64,000 nucleotides of DNA from Rhododendron vialii (Eukaryota > Streptophyta > Magnoliopsida > Ericales > Ericaceae). The notes under the pieces are model-generated. The model was not told the origin of the DNA, searched no databases, and saw nothing but the letters and a program-made list of their open reading frames with translations. The position numbers and the translations under genes are program-made. Positions 47,854 to 60,525 of this stretch are shown here, in pieces. Each line of letters starts with the position of its first letter. The first letter of the stretch is position 1. The DNA lies in assembly GCF_030253575.1 (NCBI RefSeq), contig NC_080557.1, positions 45,770,501-45,834,500 on the forward strand. Direction: 5' to 3'.

Positions 47854-47899
47854 TTCCACAGTTCGCTAACAGAAGCGCCAACTGTACAAAGCGATCAGA

Positions 47900-48042
47900 A
47901 ACCGTTTTGTGAGCTGGAAATTGAAAAGCTCGCTTGGCGGGAAACAGAAAACCGAAGCAAACCTATCCAATTCTCTCTCTCTCTCCACATTCAAGACCAG
48001 CGAGAAGCAAAACGACTCCTAGTTGAAATCAATCACCAAGAG
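47900..48042 (+). other. Copy A 5'UTR exon
   Basis: It contains gcgggaaacagaaaaccg, a short (TC)7 tract at 47972-47985, and ends atcaatcaccaagag|gtaatt. The same exon with the same donor occurs in copies B (to 55234) and C (to 61723). There is no ATG, so it is untranslated. The left boundary is approximate. It would be spliced to the exon starting at 49061. Confidence 0.65.
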
Positions 48043-49077
48043 GTAATTCTCATTCGGTTTCATCAATTGATTATCGCGTTTTCCTCACATGCACGACTGT
48101 TTATCCACATCACTCTATTCTTGATGCAATCTGCCCAGTAATCGAACTTCGTTTCTTACTATTAATCGCACAGGAGTGTTGCATTTGATGTTTTATCGAG
48201 TTCTACAATTGAAATTCTGAATGTTATGTTTCAAGAAAAACTGCATCCGTACACTGTAGTTTTATTGAATTTTGATTTTAGGGCCCGATGACTTCCATTC
48301 AAGAACAGTATCGCTTATGTGTTCACGGACTTTGGCGGTTGTTGGATATTGTAAGCGATCGGTTTATTTTCTCGAAACCTGATTGTATCGTCATATCATT
48401 GTTCTAGAGTTTAAAACCTCAGGCACGTGATTTTCTGTGGTCCTGGGGTGTGGCCGAGACGTTGTAGTTAAAGTATAGAAATATTTTGTTTGTTTTTCAA
48501 TTGCCGACGATCAGAACTTGTACGATTACGGTGACAGTCATTGTGGTTATAAATATTAATTGTGTTGTAAAGATAAATTTCTTTGGTATTTCTCAGTTTC
48601 TCGCCACTAAAGAATCGTCTCCTGTCAGGATTTTCCGGTCTCTGATGAATTTCAATTTACGAATATGCAATTGATATTTTGTTAATTATGTTGCAAGAAC
48701 ATTATATTGAGGCATGCGACTGTACATTACACAGTGAGGGTTGTCTTGTGCTGCTTTATAATAGAGTAGAGAAAGAAAGTTCTCCATCAGTGTTTTTGTG
48801 TTGAAGGGCTTTGTCGGAAGAAGGTAGACACCGGCTGGGTTTTCCATTTAGTTTTCCCGTTAAGAATACTTACATAGACTTGCATAATTTCTGCATAATA
48901 AAGTATGAACTCCAACCTTTTTCGCAGGAAGGGGGCACTTTAGATATAGGAAAATCCGCTTTAGTATTTCTCTCATCCTGCCTATCGTTGATAAAATATT
49001 CTTGAATGCTGACATGCAACATTTATGTTGTTTTAATGTGTCTACTTTCTTTATCATTAGAGTACAGGCATCAACTA

Positions 49078-52000
49078 ATGGATGGAAATAGGCGTAAGGA
49101 AGAAAACAGGGAACTCATGGCGGAACGTATTAGACTTCACATCGCGGTAAGTCCATGTTCCATTTGTAAGGAACAACTGATCTAATGATCTTGTAGGCCA
49201 TGGGCTTGCAGTCTTGTGTAACTGCACGCCAAGCATCTATTTAACTAAATTTGTAATTCTGTGGCAGAATTCTGAACCATCTTATGGGGGAACTTCCACA
49301 GACCCTAAAGCTGATGATGCAATGGAAAATGAAGAGGGTGAGCAAGCACCCGCTGCTGGTGACGACCTGGATAACTCTGAGACTTGTGTTAGTTTTCCAG
49401 ATAATAGTGCACAGTCAGAGCAGTCATCGCAAGAACCCACTGCAGGTGATGACCTGGATAACTATGAGAATAGTTTGAGCTGTGCAGATAATAGTGGACA
49501 GTCAGAGAAGTCATCTGACTCTGAAGATATCCCAGATAACATTGAGGAAAATGACACCTTCTACTTGGAATTGCAAGAAGTAAATAATATCTCCAAGGCA
49601 GCTTACAAGGAACTCATGACATTGGCTGTTGAAGCAAAAACTTGGGTTGTAGCTACCCCTGCATTGGGTTCACTTGAAGAATTCCTTCAAATGTTTCGAA
49701 GTCCACCCCCGCCAGGAAAGAGAGTTGAACATTCCATTCAGAGTGCAAGTGTTCCAACTGACCCGGAACTTCTGGTTTCTATAATGATGGATGTGGTGAG
49801 ATTCATCAACTGTTGTAGGAAGTTATGTTGGTCTAGTAATTAATTGTCGTGCCTTTGAAGAAAAGATTCCAGTAAGCTCACTTATAGGCGTCTTAATCTT
49901 ATCTTACATGATTGCATCTGATTTATGGAAATAAGCCAAGCTAATTCTTACCTTCAATTAGTTGTTACAGTGCAAATTCTCCAAATGTTCTCACAGACTA
50001 GGGAAACTGAGAAGTTAATACAGTTCTCTCTTCTGCCCCTTTCAGTAATATGGAGTTATCTCTTCTGCTCTTTGTATTGCCCATTTGCTACATAATTGAC
50101 AGGGCCAACAGCACCGAAATAACTGCCACATCTGCTTGCACTAAATATGAAGTGTAAAATGATCTAGCCTTAAAATCTCAAAGATTTATGTTTTGCCTTG
50201 TTTATAATGTTACTCCTGCAAACAAATAGAGTGCTGGTTTAAGCCAGAATCCAGGCTTGATGGAAGATAGTTTGTTAAGTACTGAAAATGTTACCCAGGT
50301 CCTATAAGTAGATACCAAACAAGCATGAAAGCATGCTCATATTTTTTTCTCTAATTTATCGTTGGCCAAGTAACTGACAGGTTTAAGATTTGAGTCTTAT
50401 ATCTCTCCCACATGTTTTTGTTAGAACTTTGTATATTATTTCTGTTCATTCAGGATAGATGGGCTTCGTCCTTTTCCCACATTGTCTCTCGTGAATCCGT
50501 CCATGATCCACCTGATGTGTTGCTAAAACTGACAAAGTATGAGGAAGCAATCAAATCCATACTGCTGGTAAGCTTTCCGGCAGCTCATAGAGTTCGGCAT
50601 GCTGGATTTCCCACACCTTGGAATTTTCCTCATAGTATACATGTTGTCTTATTCATTTGACATGTCTTAATCTGCCTAGTCATTTTGGGTTTCAATTGTG
50701 TTATCTAATTCTTGTTTTTATTTTCTATAGGTGGACGCGGAGTTCCAGTTACCAACTCCACTGGTTCAATCAAGAAAATTCTGTCTCTTCAGATGTCTCA
50801 GGAAGATCCTACCTGATGTATGGGCCATTGTTGACATATCAAGAGATTATTTCCCAGGTGCAGTTGTTTCTGGATTGGAAAACATATTCCGGAAGAGGCC
50901 ATCAGGACTATTAGTCAGGAGGAATGGAAACTATTCACAGGTTAGCAAAATGAATTGTTGTGGTCTTTCTCTGTATATCAGTATATGCATGTTGTATGTT
51001 TATGAGGAAGATGACTGTACAGAGATTATGTTTCCTAAGCAGTTTCTCTTTATATTTCAGCTTTTATCATCTGTCATGTTATATCGCTTTCCTTGCTGAT
51101 TTTTTCCAACTTATGCACAGGTTATTTGGATTGAGAATGTGGAAATTCCTGAAGTTCAGTCAAAAGATGGCATCTACCTTGGGTTGATCAATTCAAATTT
51201 AGCATTCTCTGCAAAGCGCTGGGTTGATGCATTGATATGGAAAATAAAACGAGATTTTAGCAGCTTCTCTCAAGTGAAGATGAAAGTGAACCAAAGAGGT
51301 TTGTTAGTTTCCATTCCATATAGGAGTTGCTCAGGAAAAAGTTGACCATAGTTGTGAAAATGCTCGAATGGTTATATTCTGTTTAGCACGTCACATCTAA
51401 AATTTGAGTGCGTTAGCTAATACTATCACTATTACTGTTTAACTTTAACACAAATTTATTTTAAAGGGCACGTCACATAATAAAGAACGGAGATGCAATC
51501 ACGTAGGCTTCTTATTTTGTAGAGTACGCCGTAATCCGGTACTCCCAAGTTTTTGAGGCACATATCACATCATTTCCACTACAGAAGGCATTGAATCCAA
51601 AACTGGGTATCATACTAAGACATGGCATAAATATTTGAATGTATTGTTTTGAGATAAAAACACTGCTGAAACAAGAAACATTTCCCTTTTAACGCAAATT
51701 TTATTCCTGCAGCTGCCACTCACCTGCTGAATTTAACTGAAACCATGAGGAAGGTTTACTTAGACATTGTCAGTGAAACCCCTGATGAAGAAAAATGGGT
51801 TACTTTGTCCAACAAGGATGTAAGAATTTTGAGGAACTCCGATGATCATGCTGACTCGGGCGTAAAGAATTACATAGCTGTGACGAGCTTTCGGCTTCAG
51901 ACAAAACCCATCTCACTTACTGATTTTCTGGTAAAGAAGAATATGGATATACAGGTATATACTTGAAACTAATGCTCTCAGAGAAACTCCACTCCTTACT

Positions 52001-53321
52001 TAAATCTCTACTCAAACTCACATTTGAGCAAAAGCTTCATTCCTTCTCAAATCCATATCAAATAGAGTTTTAATAAAATCCGTACTGTGAGACTCTAATC
52101 GTTGTTCATGTTTTGAAGGCCTTTTTGGGTCTACCAAATTTGCAATTATACCATTAATGAAGCTTTTATTCAAAATTATGCTTCAAGTTGAGTTCGCCCA
52201 TTGGAGTACCTCAATTTTTACGCGAATTTGGGTTGTAATTAAGCAAGGGCTGGAGATGGACTTTTTATTCAACAGGTTATAGGAGTTTCTAACTCATCCA
52301 CACATTGCAGTGGCCTACATTACTAAACGTGGAGGAGCCAGAAGAAGTGATCAGGTTTTCCTCGGAGAGTAACTGCATTACTCTACATAAGAAAGTAGTT
52401 TTCCTAGCCGAGACCACACAGGTTCCATTAGCGCAAGTTTTTTAAAGGATGCCTCATTAGTAAATTTCATCCTGGAGTTTCCTTTATACTGATAGAGTAC
52501 TGCTGTCATTTGACAGGATCTTGAATATCTGTTACAAGAGAATTCAATGGATGGATTTTGTTTCTTCGTTACTTCAACACCAATTAGCAAAATAGATGTC
52601 GACATTGCTCTCTTGGTCGGTAGTTCGGGACTTGTTCCGGTGCAGCCTTCAGGATTTGCAATAATGCCTGATGGTTTCCATTCTAATGCTTCCTTAGTGA
52701 CAGTTGCCATCCAACAACAACTTAACGTTCTGGACACTGATCAAGCAATTCTTATAATGTGTGATCTTGTTAACACCATCGTTAAAGAGATATCTGAAGA
52801 AGGTAACTTTCTCCCTAACGTCTACCTTGAGAAATTCTTCTTCTTCTTTTTTGTCAAAATGAGATTCATTCAAGAACCTAAAGACACATGTGGGCAAATA
52901 GATACTTGCTATGTCATTGGTCCCATCTGATTTGTCCTAAAGTTATTGGTTGGATTTTAAGGTTCATACAAGCCTTTGGAATTGTGGATTCTAAAAGATA
53001 TTATTTGGGAGTTTATTTCAACAAGCACAATCGTAAAGGAAATTTAATGATCAATTCATACAAGAAAGGCTTCCCTGGAGTGTATATTTGAAACCAAAAG
53101 CGTGTTGAGCCTGCATCTTCTTGTATTTGACCTGAAACAATGACGCCATTTTTCGGTTCAAATCGCATGAATTTTTTTGCTGGTTACTTTTGTATAATGC
53201 AGCTACTGAGTTGTCTATCACCTGTGGAGGACCAGTCTCAATTTATGATGTGGCCATTCTATACTTCAACACTGAAAATGTTTCTGAGAGTGCCTGTATG
53301 GTTATTGCTTTGTTGTTCTAA
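49078..53321 (+). CDS. HD-ZIP IV-derived START/SAD protein lacking the homeodomain (copy A)
   Basis: Nine coding exons join in frame to 618 aa: 49078-49146, 49268-49795, 50454-50567, 50731-50940, 51121-51298, 51713-51954, 52311-52421, 52517-52802, 53203-53321. All are GT-AG and phase-matched. Residues 1-23 (MDGNRRKEENRELMAERIRL...) look like the end of an HD-ZIP zipper. Residues 24-128 are acidic with an internal duplication. A START domain runs from about 129 to 350 (SKAAYKELMTLAVEAKTWVV; AEFQLPTPLVQSRKFCLFRC; VWAIVDIS; RPSGLLVRRNGNYSQVIWIE; LAFSAKRWVDALIW). The HD-START-associated domain runs from about 370 to 600 (TSFRLQTKPISLTDFLV; VQPSGFAIMPDG; SLVTVAIQQQ). No homeodomain exon was found between the 5'UTR exon and the first coding exon. 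In HD-ZIP IV proteins START binds lipids and SAD mediates interactions. Without DNA binding this protein could act as a dimer partner or competitor; that role is inference. Confidence 0.88.
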
Positions 53322-54875
53322 TTATGTTCATGTTTTACTTTTTTTGCAGCTAGCAAATTAAGCAACACACCAAGCTGAACTTTGTTCTTTGACTGATTTG
53401 AGAAAATGAAGACGGTTCTTGTACATTCCAAGCTGCTTTCTATATCCACATGACTCGAAAGTTGAAACTCGTCCTTTTTCTGCAGCATATGATGTCAATA
53501 CAGTAGTCATTCTTGGTATATAAAATACAGGTGGATAGTGAAGCTGCATTTGACTTCTGTAGGTGTCAAACACTCAAACTTGCTTTCAGATATATAGCAG
53601 ATATGTACGGGTAATAAGAAAGAAGCAGCTTTTGAACTGATATCCTGTGATTCCATGATATTTTTTTATTTTTGAAACCTGAATCCATGATAGATCAATT
53701 CTCGTTGGGATACTTGCGGGGAAGCAATTCTTCTCAATCTTCACTCTATCTTGGCGCTTTCAGTCTTCGTTCTCAGAATTATAGTGACGTTTGATGTTTT
53801 TTTATAATTACTTTCACGCTCTTGTTTCTAGCAACTTAACTGAGAACGTGGATTGAAAAAGGGGATTAGGAGTAACTCACTTACCTGACGACATAGAGGA
53901 CCTACCAATCATTCATAGGTATAGTAGTAACTACTAAATAACCTCTCCGAGCAAGCAAGCGAGTGAGCTAGTAGTAAGCAAGCCAAAGCACCCCGACAAT
54001 TCCTTTCAAGTCTCCAACGCAATCAGATTCAAAGAGAGGGAGAGGCCAACGAATTATAAAAAGCAGGTGGCCGGTAAAGAGTAAGAAGCGAAGCGAAGCT
54101 GAAGGAAGGCGAGCGCGGTCAGATAAAGAAAGGGTCCGATGAGGGGTAGGGACAGGCCATATATCCCTCTTTGTGTGAGTCTCAGGTTTGTTGACGTTCA
54201 GGATGCCGCTTATGTCATAACCTCCGAGTTCCCAACAGACTAGTCCAATGGCGTAGCCAGAATCTGATATCAGCGGGGGCACAATCCAACTCATACAACT
54301 TGATTTTGAAAAAAGAAGAAGTACTCCGTATATATCTATCTCCTTTCTAAGAATCCGACAATACGCCTAATTTGAGTTTCTTTTGAACTATTTCTTCAGG
54401 ATCACTATTAAAAAATTTGTTCAACTATCACATTATCTTAGAGTAGCAATTAAATTTCTAGTTCTAAACGAGTTGTTGATAGATTTAACAAGAGAAAGAA
54501 GAGAGAACGTGTGAAGGAGCCTGACTTAACTTGAATTTTGTGACGAGATAGAAATTGTAATTTTGTAAACACGTGGTGGGTTGGGGGCTAAAGTTTAGTT
54601 AATGGAGGTTTGCCGAGAGTAATTAATTATATATAGTGGTCCTGGAGCACCGTCATATGGTGCCCAACACTCTTCTCCATTACATATTTAGGTGAGATTC
54701 AAAACAAAAAGTCTTGAGCCTTATATGAATACACGATGGAGAAGGATATGTTAGCATAGCGTGTGATGGTGTATTTGAAGTACTCAATAATTTTTTCGTG
54801 CTTTGAAGTATGAGGTTTCTAGCTCAGGTCCACACCAGCAGCGGATGTTAGCATAGCATGTGATGGTGTATCTTT
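53322..54875. other. Spacer between copies A and B
   Basis: It starts with the probable 3'UTR of copy A. No further gene was recognised; the minus-strand frame at 53968-54294 shows no family resemblance. Some phrases (ggcgtagccagaatctgata, agcgggggcaca near 54248) resemble edges of common plant repeats, but no complete element could be bounded. Confidence 0.45.
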
Positions 54876-55148
54876 ACCGGCTAATTTGTCGCTACGTAGA
54901 TAATCGGGAGTACCACGTAAGTAATGCTCAATAATAACTCATCTTTAAGAGGGTGAAATGTGTCACGGCCGCTGATGCGTTGGATCCTACGGCTCCCCTG
55001 ATACCAATCAGACCACGTGCACTCCACGTGTTCCACGGTATCACTATTACCAAGCTGCCAACTATATTAACCGCTCAAGAACCGTTTCGTTAGCAGGAAA
55101 TTGAAAAGCTCGCGTGGCGGGAAACAGAAAACCGAAACAAAGCAATCC

Positions 55149-55183
<35 letters not shown>

Positions 55184-55369
55184 CAAGACCAATGAGAAGA
55201 AAAACTACTTCTAGTTTTAATCAATCACCAAGAGGTAATCCTCATTCGATTCATCAATTAATCATAGCACTTCTGTTATATTCAAGACTACGTATCCACA
55301 TCACAATATTCTCTGATTCAATCTAGCCCGTAATCGAACTTCGTTTCTTACTCTTAATCGCACCACAAG

Positions 55370-57659
55370 TGTAACGCCCCGAAAATTCGAAGACATTAAA
55401 AATAATAATGAAAAGATTATTTTCACAAAAGAAATTCATAGATTTACTGCGTCACCATTTCAAAAGCAAATGTCATTATTTTACAACCGTTTCGAATAAA
55501 TCAAAATATTACAATATCCAAATAAACTTAGAAGCTTTCAAAATAAAGTAGACTTAAATTAATCAGAGCGACTATGCGCACGGAAACCAAAGTTTTCAGC
55601 TTCTTCCTCGTTAGGATTTAACTCTATCGAATCGTACGACACTTCTGTTCCATCTTCGGTACCTGGCGTTCGAGTTACCAGGGCAACATAGTACCGTGAG
55701 CGATGACGCTCAATAGCCAAAACCCACCCGAACCCATAACTTACAAGCAGCAAGAAAATATAATTGAAGCGCATTGACATAACATAAAGAGAGAACAATT
55801 AATCATTTTATTACTATTCTTCAACCTAAGTGAAATCTCGAATCTTATCCACAGATCCGTTCCCACCCATAACCTCTGGCACAAACACTGGTGTGGTCCG
55901 ACTCCCCTTTTCTAGATCCAGATGAAAGATACCTAAGTTATATACCTGGATATCCCATCCGCAACCATAAGTTCGGATAAAACTTCACCGGCAACGCTTA
56001 AGCGCCGTCTAGCCCAGGTTGAACTTCACCGGCAACGCTCAAACGCTGTCTAGCCCGGGTTGTGACGTAAGCACAATGCCACCTTATGTCCCGTCCCAAC
56101 ATCCGAGAGCCGACCACCACCATGCCGTACCTAGGGTTTGAAAATCCATAAATTCAACAGATCACCACCAATCAACCTCCAACAATTCAAATCTCCGGAT
56201 TCCTTGTCCGGAATCCCAATCACAGTCTCTCACTTTATTAAATTTTTTCCGTTAACCATATTTCAACGTCTAAGATGATAAATCCGCACATCGCAACCAT
56301 CGCAGGATCCTATTTGTCCAGTCTATCAGTATAACAACATTTCACACAGTTCAACATTTTTCGAAACATGCTCATGGTCTATAACAACAATTAAATTCGC
56401 GATAATAACAAATCATGCTATAAGGCTAAACACGGAATAATTTATCATACGTTAAATTTAATCATGCAATTTAATAATCCAACTAAACATACCAACATGT
56501 TAAAACTATTTAATCGTGCGATAACACTAATCATGCGATTAAAACAAATTAAGTTATTCCTTTTATTTCTTTTTCTTTTTTTGAAACTAAAGTCTACGAT
56601 TTACTCTTAATCACCTCGGGACTTGTAATCTTAGCCTTTAATACTCAAGGGTAAGATTTATGAGTTAATCTATTTGAGGGACTAAACTGCAAATATTCTA
56701 AGAAATCTTCAAATCCAGTGGCTACTATTTTCTGGAAAAACAGTGGGTTTCGATCGGTTCAACCGGTGGCATCGGAATCGAAAACTAATTAACGTCGGGG
56801 CTTGATATTAACTTTTACCATTCAAGAGTTAGATTTACAAGCACTTAAATCACAAGGGGTTAAACTGTAATTAATCCATATATTTTTCTAAAACCCAGCG
56901 ACTACTGTATTATTCGGAAAAGAAAACAGGGGTGGGGGGGGTTTGGCCGGACTCGACCGACGCCGTCGGGTTCGATTATAATCATGCCGAAATGCTAAAA
57001 TCAATACGGAACATAACATATATTTAGGGAGGTGAGTTCGGACTACCTCTCGTCCGGCGAAACAATTTTCGGAGAGATTCGGTGGCGGGTCGGAGCGGCG
57101 GTAGAACTCGGTTGGTGGTGACCCGGTTAATGGAGATGACGATGTACGGTAGTGATTGGAATGTACGGCGGCGGTCGGATTCCGGTGGTGAAGAGATGGA
57201 CTACGGTGGTGATGCTCGGGGTGGTGATGGAGGTACACGGCTGGGGTTGGAGAATGGAGGAGTGGTGGCCGGCTGAAATTTCTCTCCCTCTCTATCTGCC
57301 GAAATGTGTATAGCCTGGGAACCAGAAAATGAAATGGAGAAGGCGGATATAAACTTGGGTTTAGTTTTGCACGGGGGCTAATACCCAATGGTTAAAAATG
57401 AGCTGTCAACGCTAGAGGAAAATAGGGAGGGAAAAGGGGATTTGGTCTCTCCTCTCTCAGCCGAATATTTTGAAGGAAAAGGTGAGGGTTTGTTCCGGAA
57501 CAACACACGCACACACTACTAAAATTACTCGCTGGACACGCACACACAATCAATTACAGAATAAAATTTGGTGTGCCGGAATAAATAATTTTTTCGAACA
57601 GAAATATTATTTTTGTTTTGATAATAATTATTATTTATTAAAAAATACAGGTCTTTACA
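55370..57659 (-). mobile_element. Solo LTR, about 2.29 kb, gypsy-type ends, in copy B intron
   Basis: In the plus direction it starts tgtaacgccccgaaaattcg and ends acaggtctttaca. A 5-bp duplication, acaag, flanks it (55365-55369 and 57660-57664). Read on the minus strand the end is ...ttttcggggcgttaca, like the LTR end of the element at 42033, so it belongs to a similar family in reverse orientation. There is no second copy, primer site or internal region, hence a solo LTR. It contains an imperfect duplicate of cttcaccggcaacgct (about 55984 and 56025). Confidence 0.85.
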
Positions 57660-57918
57660 ACAAGTCCTGCATTTGATGTTTTTTCGATTTCTTGATTTGA
57701 AATTCTGAACGTTCAGTTTCAAGAAAACTACATCCGTAGTTTTCTTGAACTTTTGATTTTAGGGCTCGATAACTTCCATTCAAGAACAGCATTGTGTATT
57801 CACGAACTTCGATGCTTATTGAATATATTTTAGCGATTGGTTTATTTCCTTGAAACCCGATCGTATGTCGAAATTTTATTACTGTTTCAATGTTTAAAAC
57901 CTCAGAAATGTCATTTTC

Positions 57919-60525
57919 TGTTGGGATTATGCCCGGTAATCCCACCCGCAACGGAAGCGTAACAAATTAACAAAAACGAAATCACACAAAAAGAACACAC
58001 AACCAAAATACGTGGTTCCTCAAATTCGGGTACGTCCACGGGAGAGAGAGAAATCTTCCACTATATGAAAAATAGAGATTACAATCTGAGATGTAAAACC
58101 CTCCCCGAGCTCCTAACACTTAGCTCTATACAATGTTTTACACTCATCCCCACAACTCTATTTTTCTCTCACATCTTTTCTCCTCTCACCTCCTGGGTGA
58201 CGTATCTGGCAACCCCCAAAGGGCTGCCCTCTTTTTTTTTCTTTCTCACACTCGGCACACATGCACCACTTCACTTAAATAGGAATAAGAGAGGAATCTA
58301 CACACTTAGACTCTTCATATCCCAAGTATCACAAATGCTCCTTGGGACTTTTCAAGCACAGCCGGCTAATTAAAGAGAGGATTCTAGAGGCAAACAGCCA
58401 ACCCATTATTCACTTTTCTTTTTCTTTTCAAACTGCATTTAATGTGGGAAAACCCCAACAAACACCCCCTTTCCCCACAGAAAATGCACCCCTTTTGCTC
58501 GGGCACCTCGCACCCCATCACTGCGTGAACGTCTAGTTATCCGCAACTTGCCTATTCACCGGATCAATCATAGAACTAGCATCGCTTACACTGCCCCCAC
58601 CATCCGTTCACAGCGCCTGTGTCATTCCTCTGAATGTATCCTTGCTGTGCTCGGTAGTTGTGTCTGATCTCGAACGCCCGTGCCTAATCACAAAACACAA
58701 TCCATGACCCTATCATCCTCCTCGTGCATCTCAAATCACAACTGCAACTCTCAATGATAGGCCTTCCAATTGAACCAGACTGTCTCCGATCATCGTCAAT
58801 CATCTTCGCAAACCATCGCTATAGTGAGCGTCTGTGTCACTACCAACCCGAGTGTATCCTTGCTCACTAGCTCCGCGCATGTTTGCCCCGATCAACCTCC
58901 GATCCCTGCAAGTCTGTTCTATCAATCTTTCATTTTTGCCACTTCCCTAAGCCTCCTGCCACTCATCATTAGCTCTCCCCAGGTCACCTCTCTGTCACTC
59001 ATCCATCATCGTTCCGATTCCTGGCTTCCCAGCATCTCCAAACCGATCTATTACTTACAGCAAGCGCCTGTGTCAGTTACTAGACGAGCAAACCCGCTCG
59101 AATGTAAAAGTCTCCTTGCTTGCTAGCTCATAACAGATCACCACAGAACATCCTCGCTGCTTCCAAGCCATTTTCCAACCCTAAACCAGCCTCCAAATAC
59201 CCGATTCCTGCTCAACTAGCGCAATCGCACCTGCCTAGGAGCCTCCAATCAGAAAACGGAGCGCACGGTTGAATCCGGAATGTCGAGATACTCAAAATCG
59301 ACTACTCACTCGCCAAAAAACGGAGTCCAAACCGCTCCGAAATCGCGAAAACAAATCTGACTGCGTGGCCTTGACCCTGACCCTGCTGATGTGACATTGC
59401 TGACGTGGCATCTGCTACACTGAATCATTTTCCTTGACAGCTTTTCCAACCCATCACATGCTGCCTACCCTTTTTCTTTTTTTCCTTTTTTTTCTTTCTT
59501 TTTCCTTTTCTCCTTCACGCACAGCCTGCCTACTCCGAGAAAAAGGAAAGCTCCCAGCGCGTGCACCACACCCGCGAGACTAGATCTGACGCGCCCGGCA
59601 CGCGTCACCTTTGACCGGCGCGTGCTTTCTCCTCCGGCCACTTCCGGGGACTTTCCAAGCACTCCCAAGATCGTCTCTTCAAGACGCATCTAACCCTGTG
59701 CTCCAAACTTCAATCCAAGGAACTACGAGTACGGGCTTTTCAAAAAACGTACCTCGCCGCCGCCTTTGACCGGCCATTGCCGTCATCTCCAAGCTCCTCC
59801 GGCGACGTGCTACACATATCCGTACTCGTCGAGACGAGACAAACACAACCCCGTGCTCCAATCTCGCATCCAACCACTCCTTGAACAAGCCGACCGCCTC
59901 TTCGCCGCGCGCCTCTGCCGTCTTCAACCGTGCTGTGCTTCTCCGGTGAACTCCCGATCTTCAACCACAGCTCTGATACCGGTTGTTGGGATTATGCCCG
60001 GTAATACCACCCGCAACGGAAGCGTAACAAATTAACAAAAACGAAATCACACAAAAAGAACACACAATCAAAATACGTGGTTCTCCAAACTCGGGTACGT
60101 CTACGGGAGAGAGAGAAATCTTCCACTATATGAAAAATAGATATTACAATCTGAGATGTAAAACCCTCCCGAGCTCCTAACACATAGCTCCATACAATGT
60201 TTTACATTCACCCCCACAACCCTATTTTTCCCTCACATCTTTTCTCCTCTCACCTCCTGGGCGATGTATCCGGCAACCCCCAAAGGGCTGCCCTCTTTTT
60301 TTTTTCTTTCTCACACTCGGCACACATGCACCACTTCACTTAACTAGGAAATAAGAGAGGAATCTACACACTTGACTCTTCATATTCCAAGTATCACAAA
60401 TGCTCCTCGGGACTTTTCAAGCACAGCCGGCTAATTAAAGAGAGGATTCTAGAGGCAAACAGCCAACCCATTATTCACTTTTCTTTTTCTTTTCAAACTG
60501 CATTTAATGTGGGAAAAACCCAAAA
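57919..60525 (-). mobile_element. TRIM-like non-autonomous LTR retroelement, 2.6 kb, in copy B intron
   Basis: Two LTRs of about 542 bp (57919-58460 and 59984-60525), opening tgttgggattatgcccggta, flank 1.5 kb of internal DNA. Orientation is minus: the complement of an initiator-Met primer site (gctctgatacc) lies at 59970-59980 beside the right LTR, and the polypurine tract (complement of aacaccccctttccccaca) lies beside the left LTR. Target duplication is ttttc (57914-57918, 60526-60530). The internal part has no gag or pol and includes a long polypyrimidine stretch at 59468-59515. The LTRs differ at several scattered sites, so it is older than the element at 42033. Confidence 0.9.

Noticed and set aside
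49214-49267. Upstream ATG extending the exon at 49268
   Set aside because: It lies in the intron before the acceptor ctgtggcag|A. The spliced frame from ATG 49078 is better supported and its zipper-like sequence matches copy C.
53968-54294. 108-aa minus-strand frame in the A-B spacer
   Set aside because: No domain, no splice context and no counterpart near copy C; probably chance.
56888-57388. 166-aa minus-strand frame, Pro/His/Arg-rich
   Set aside because: It lies inside the solo LTR. Its low-complexity composition gives no evidence of a protein.
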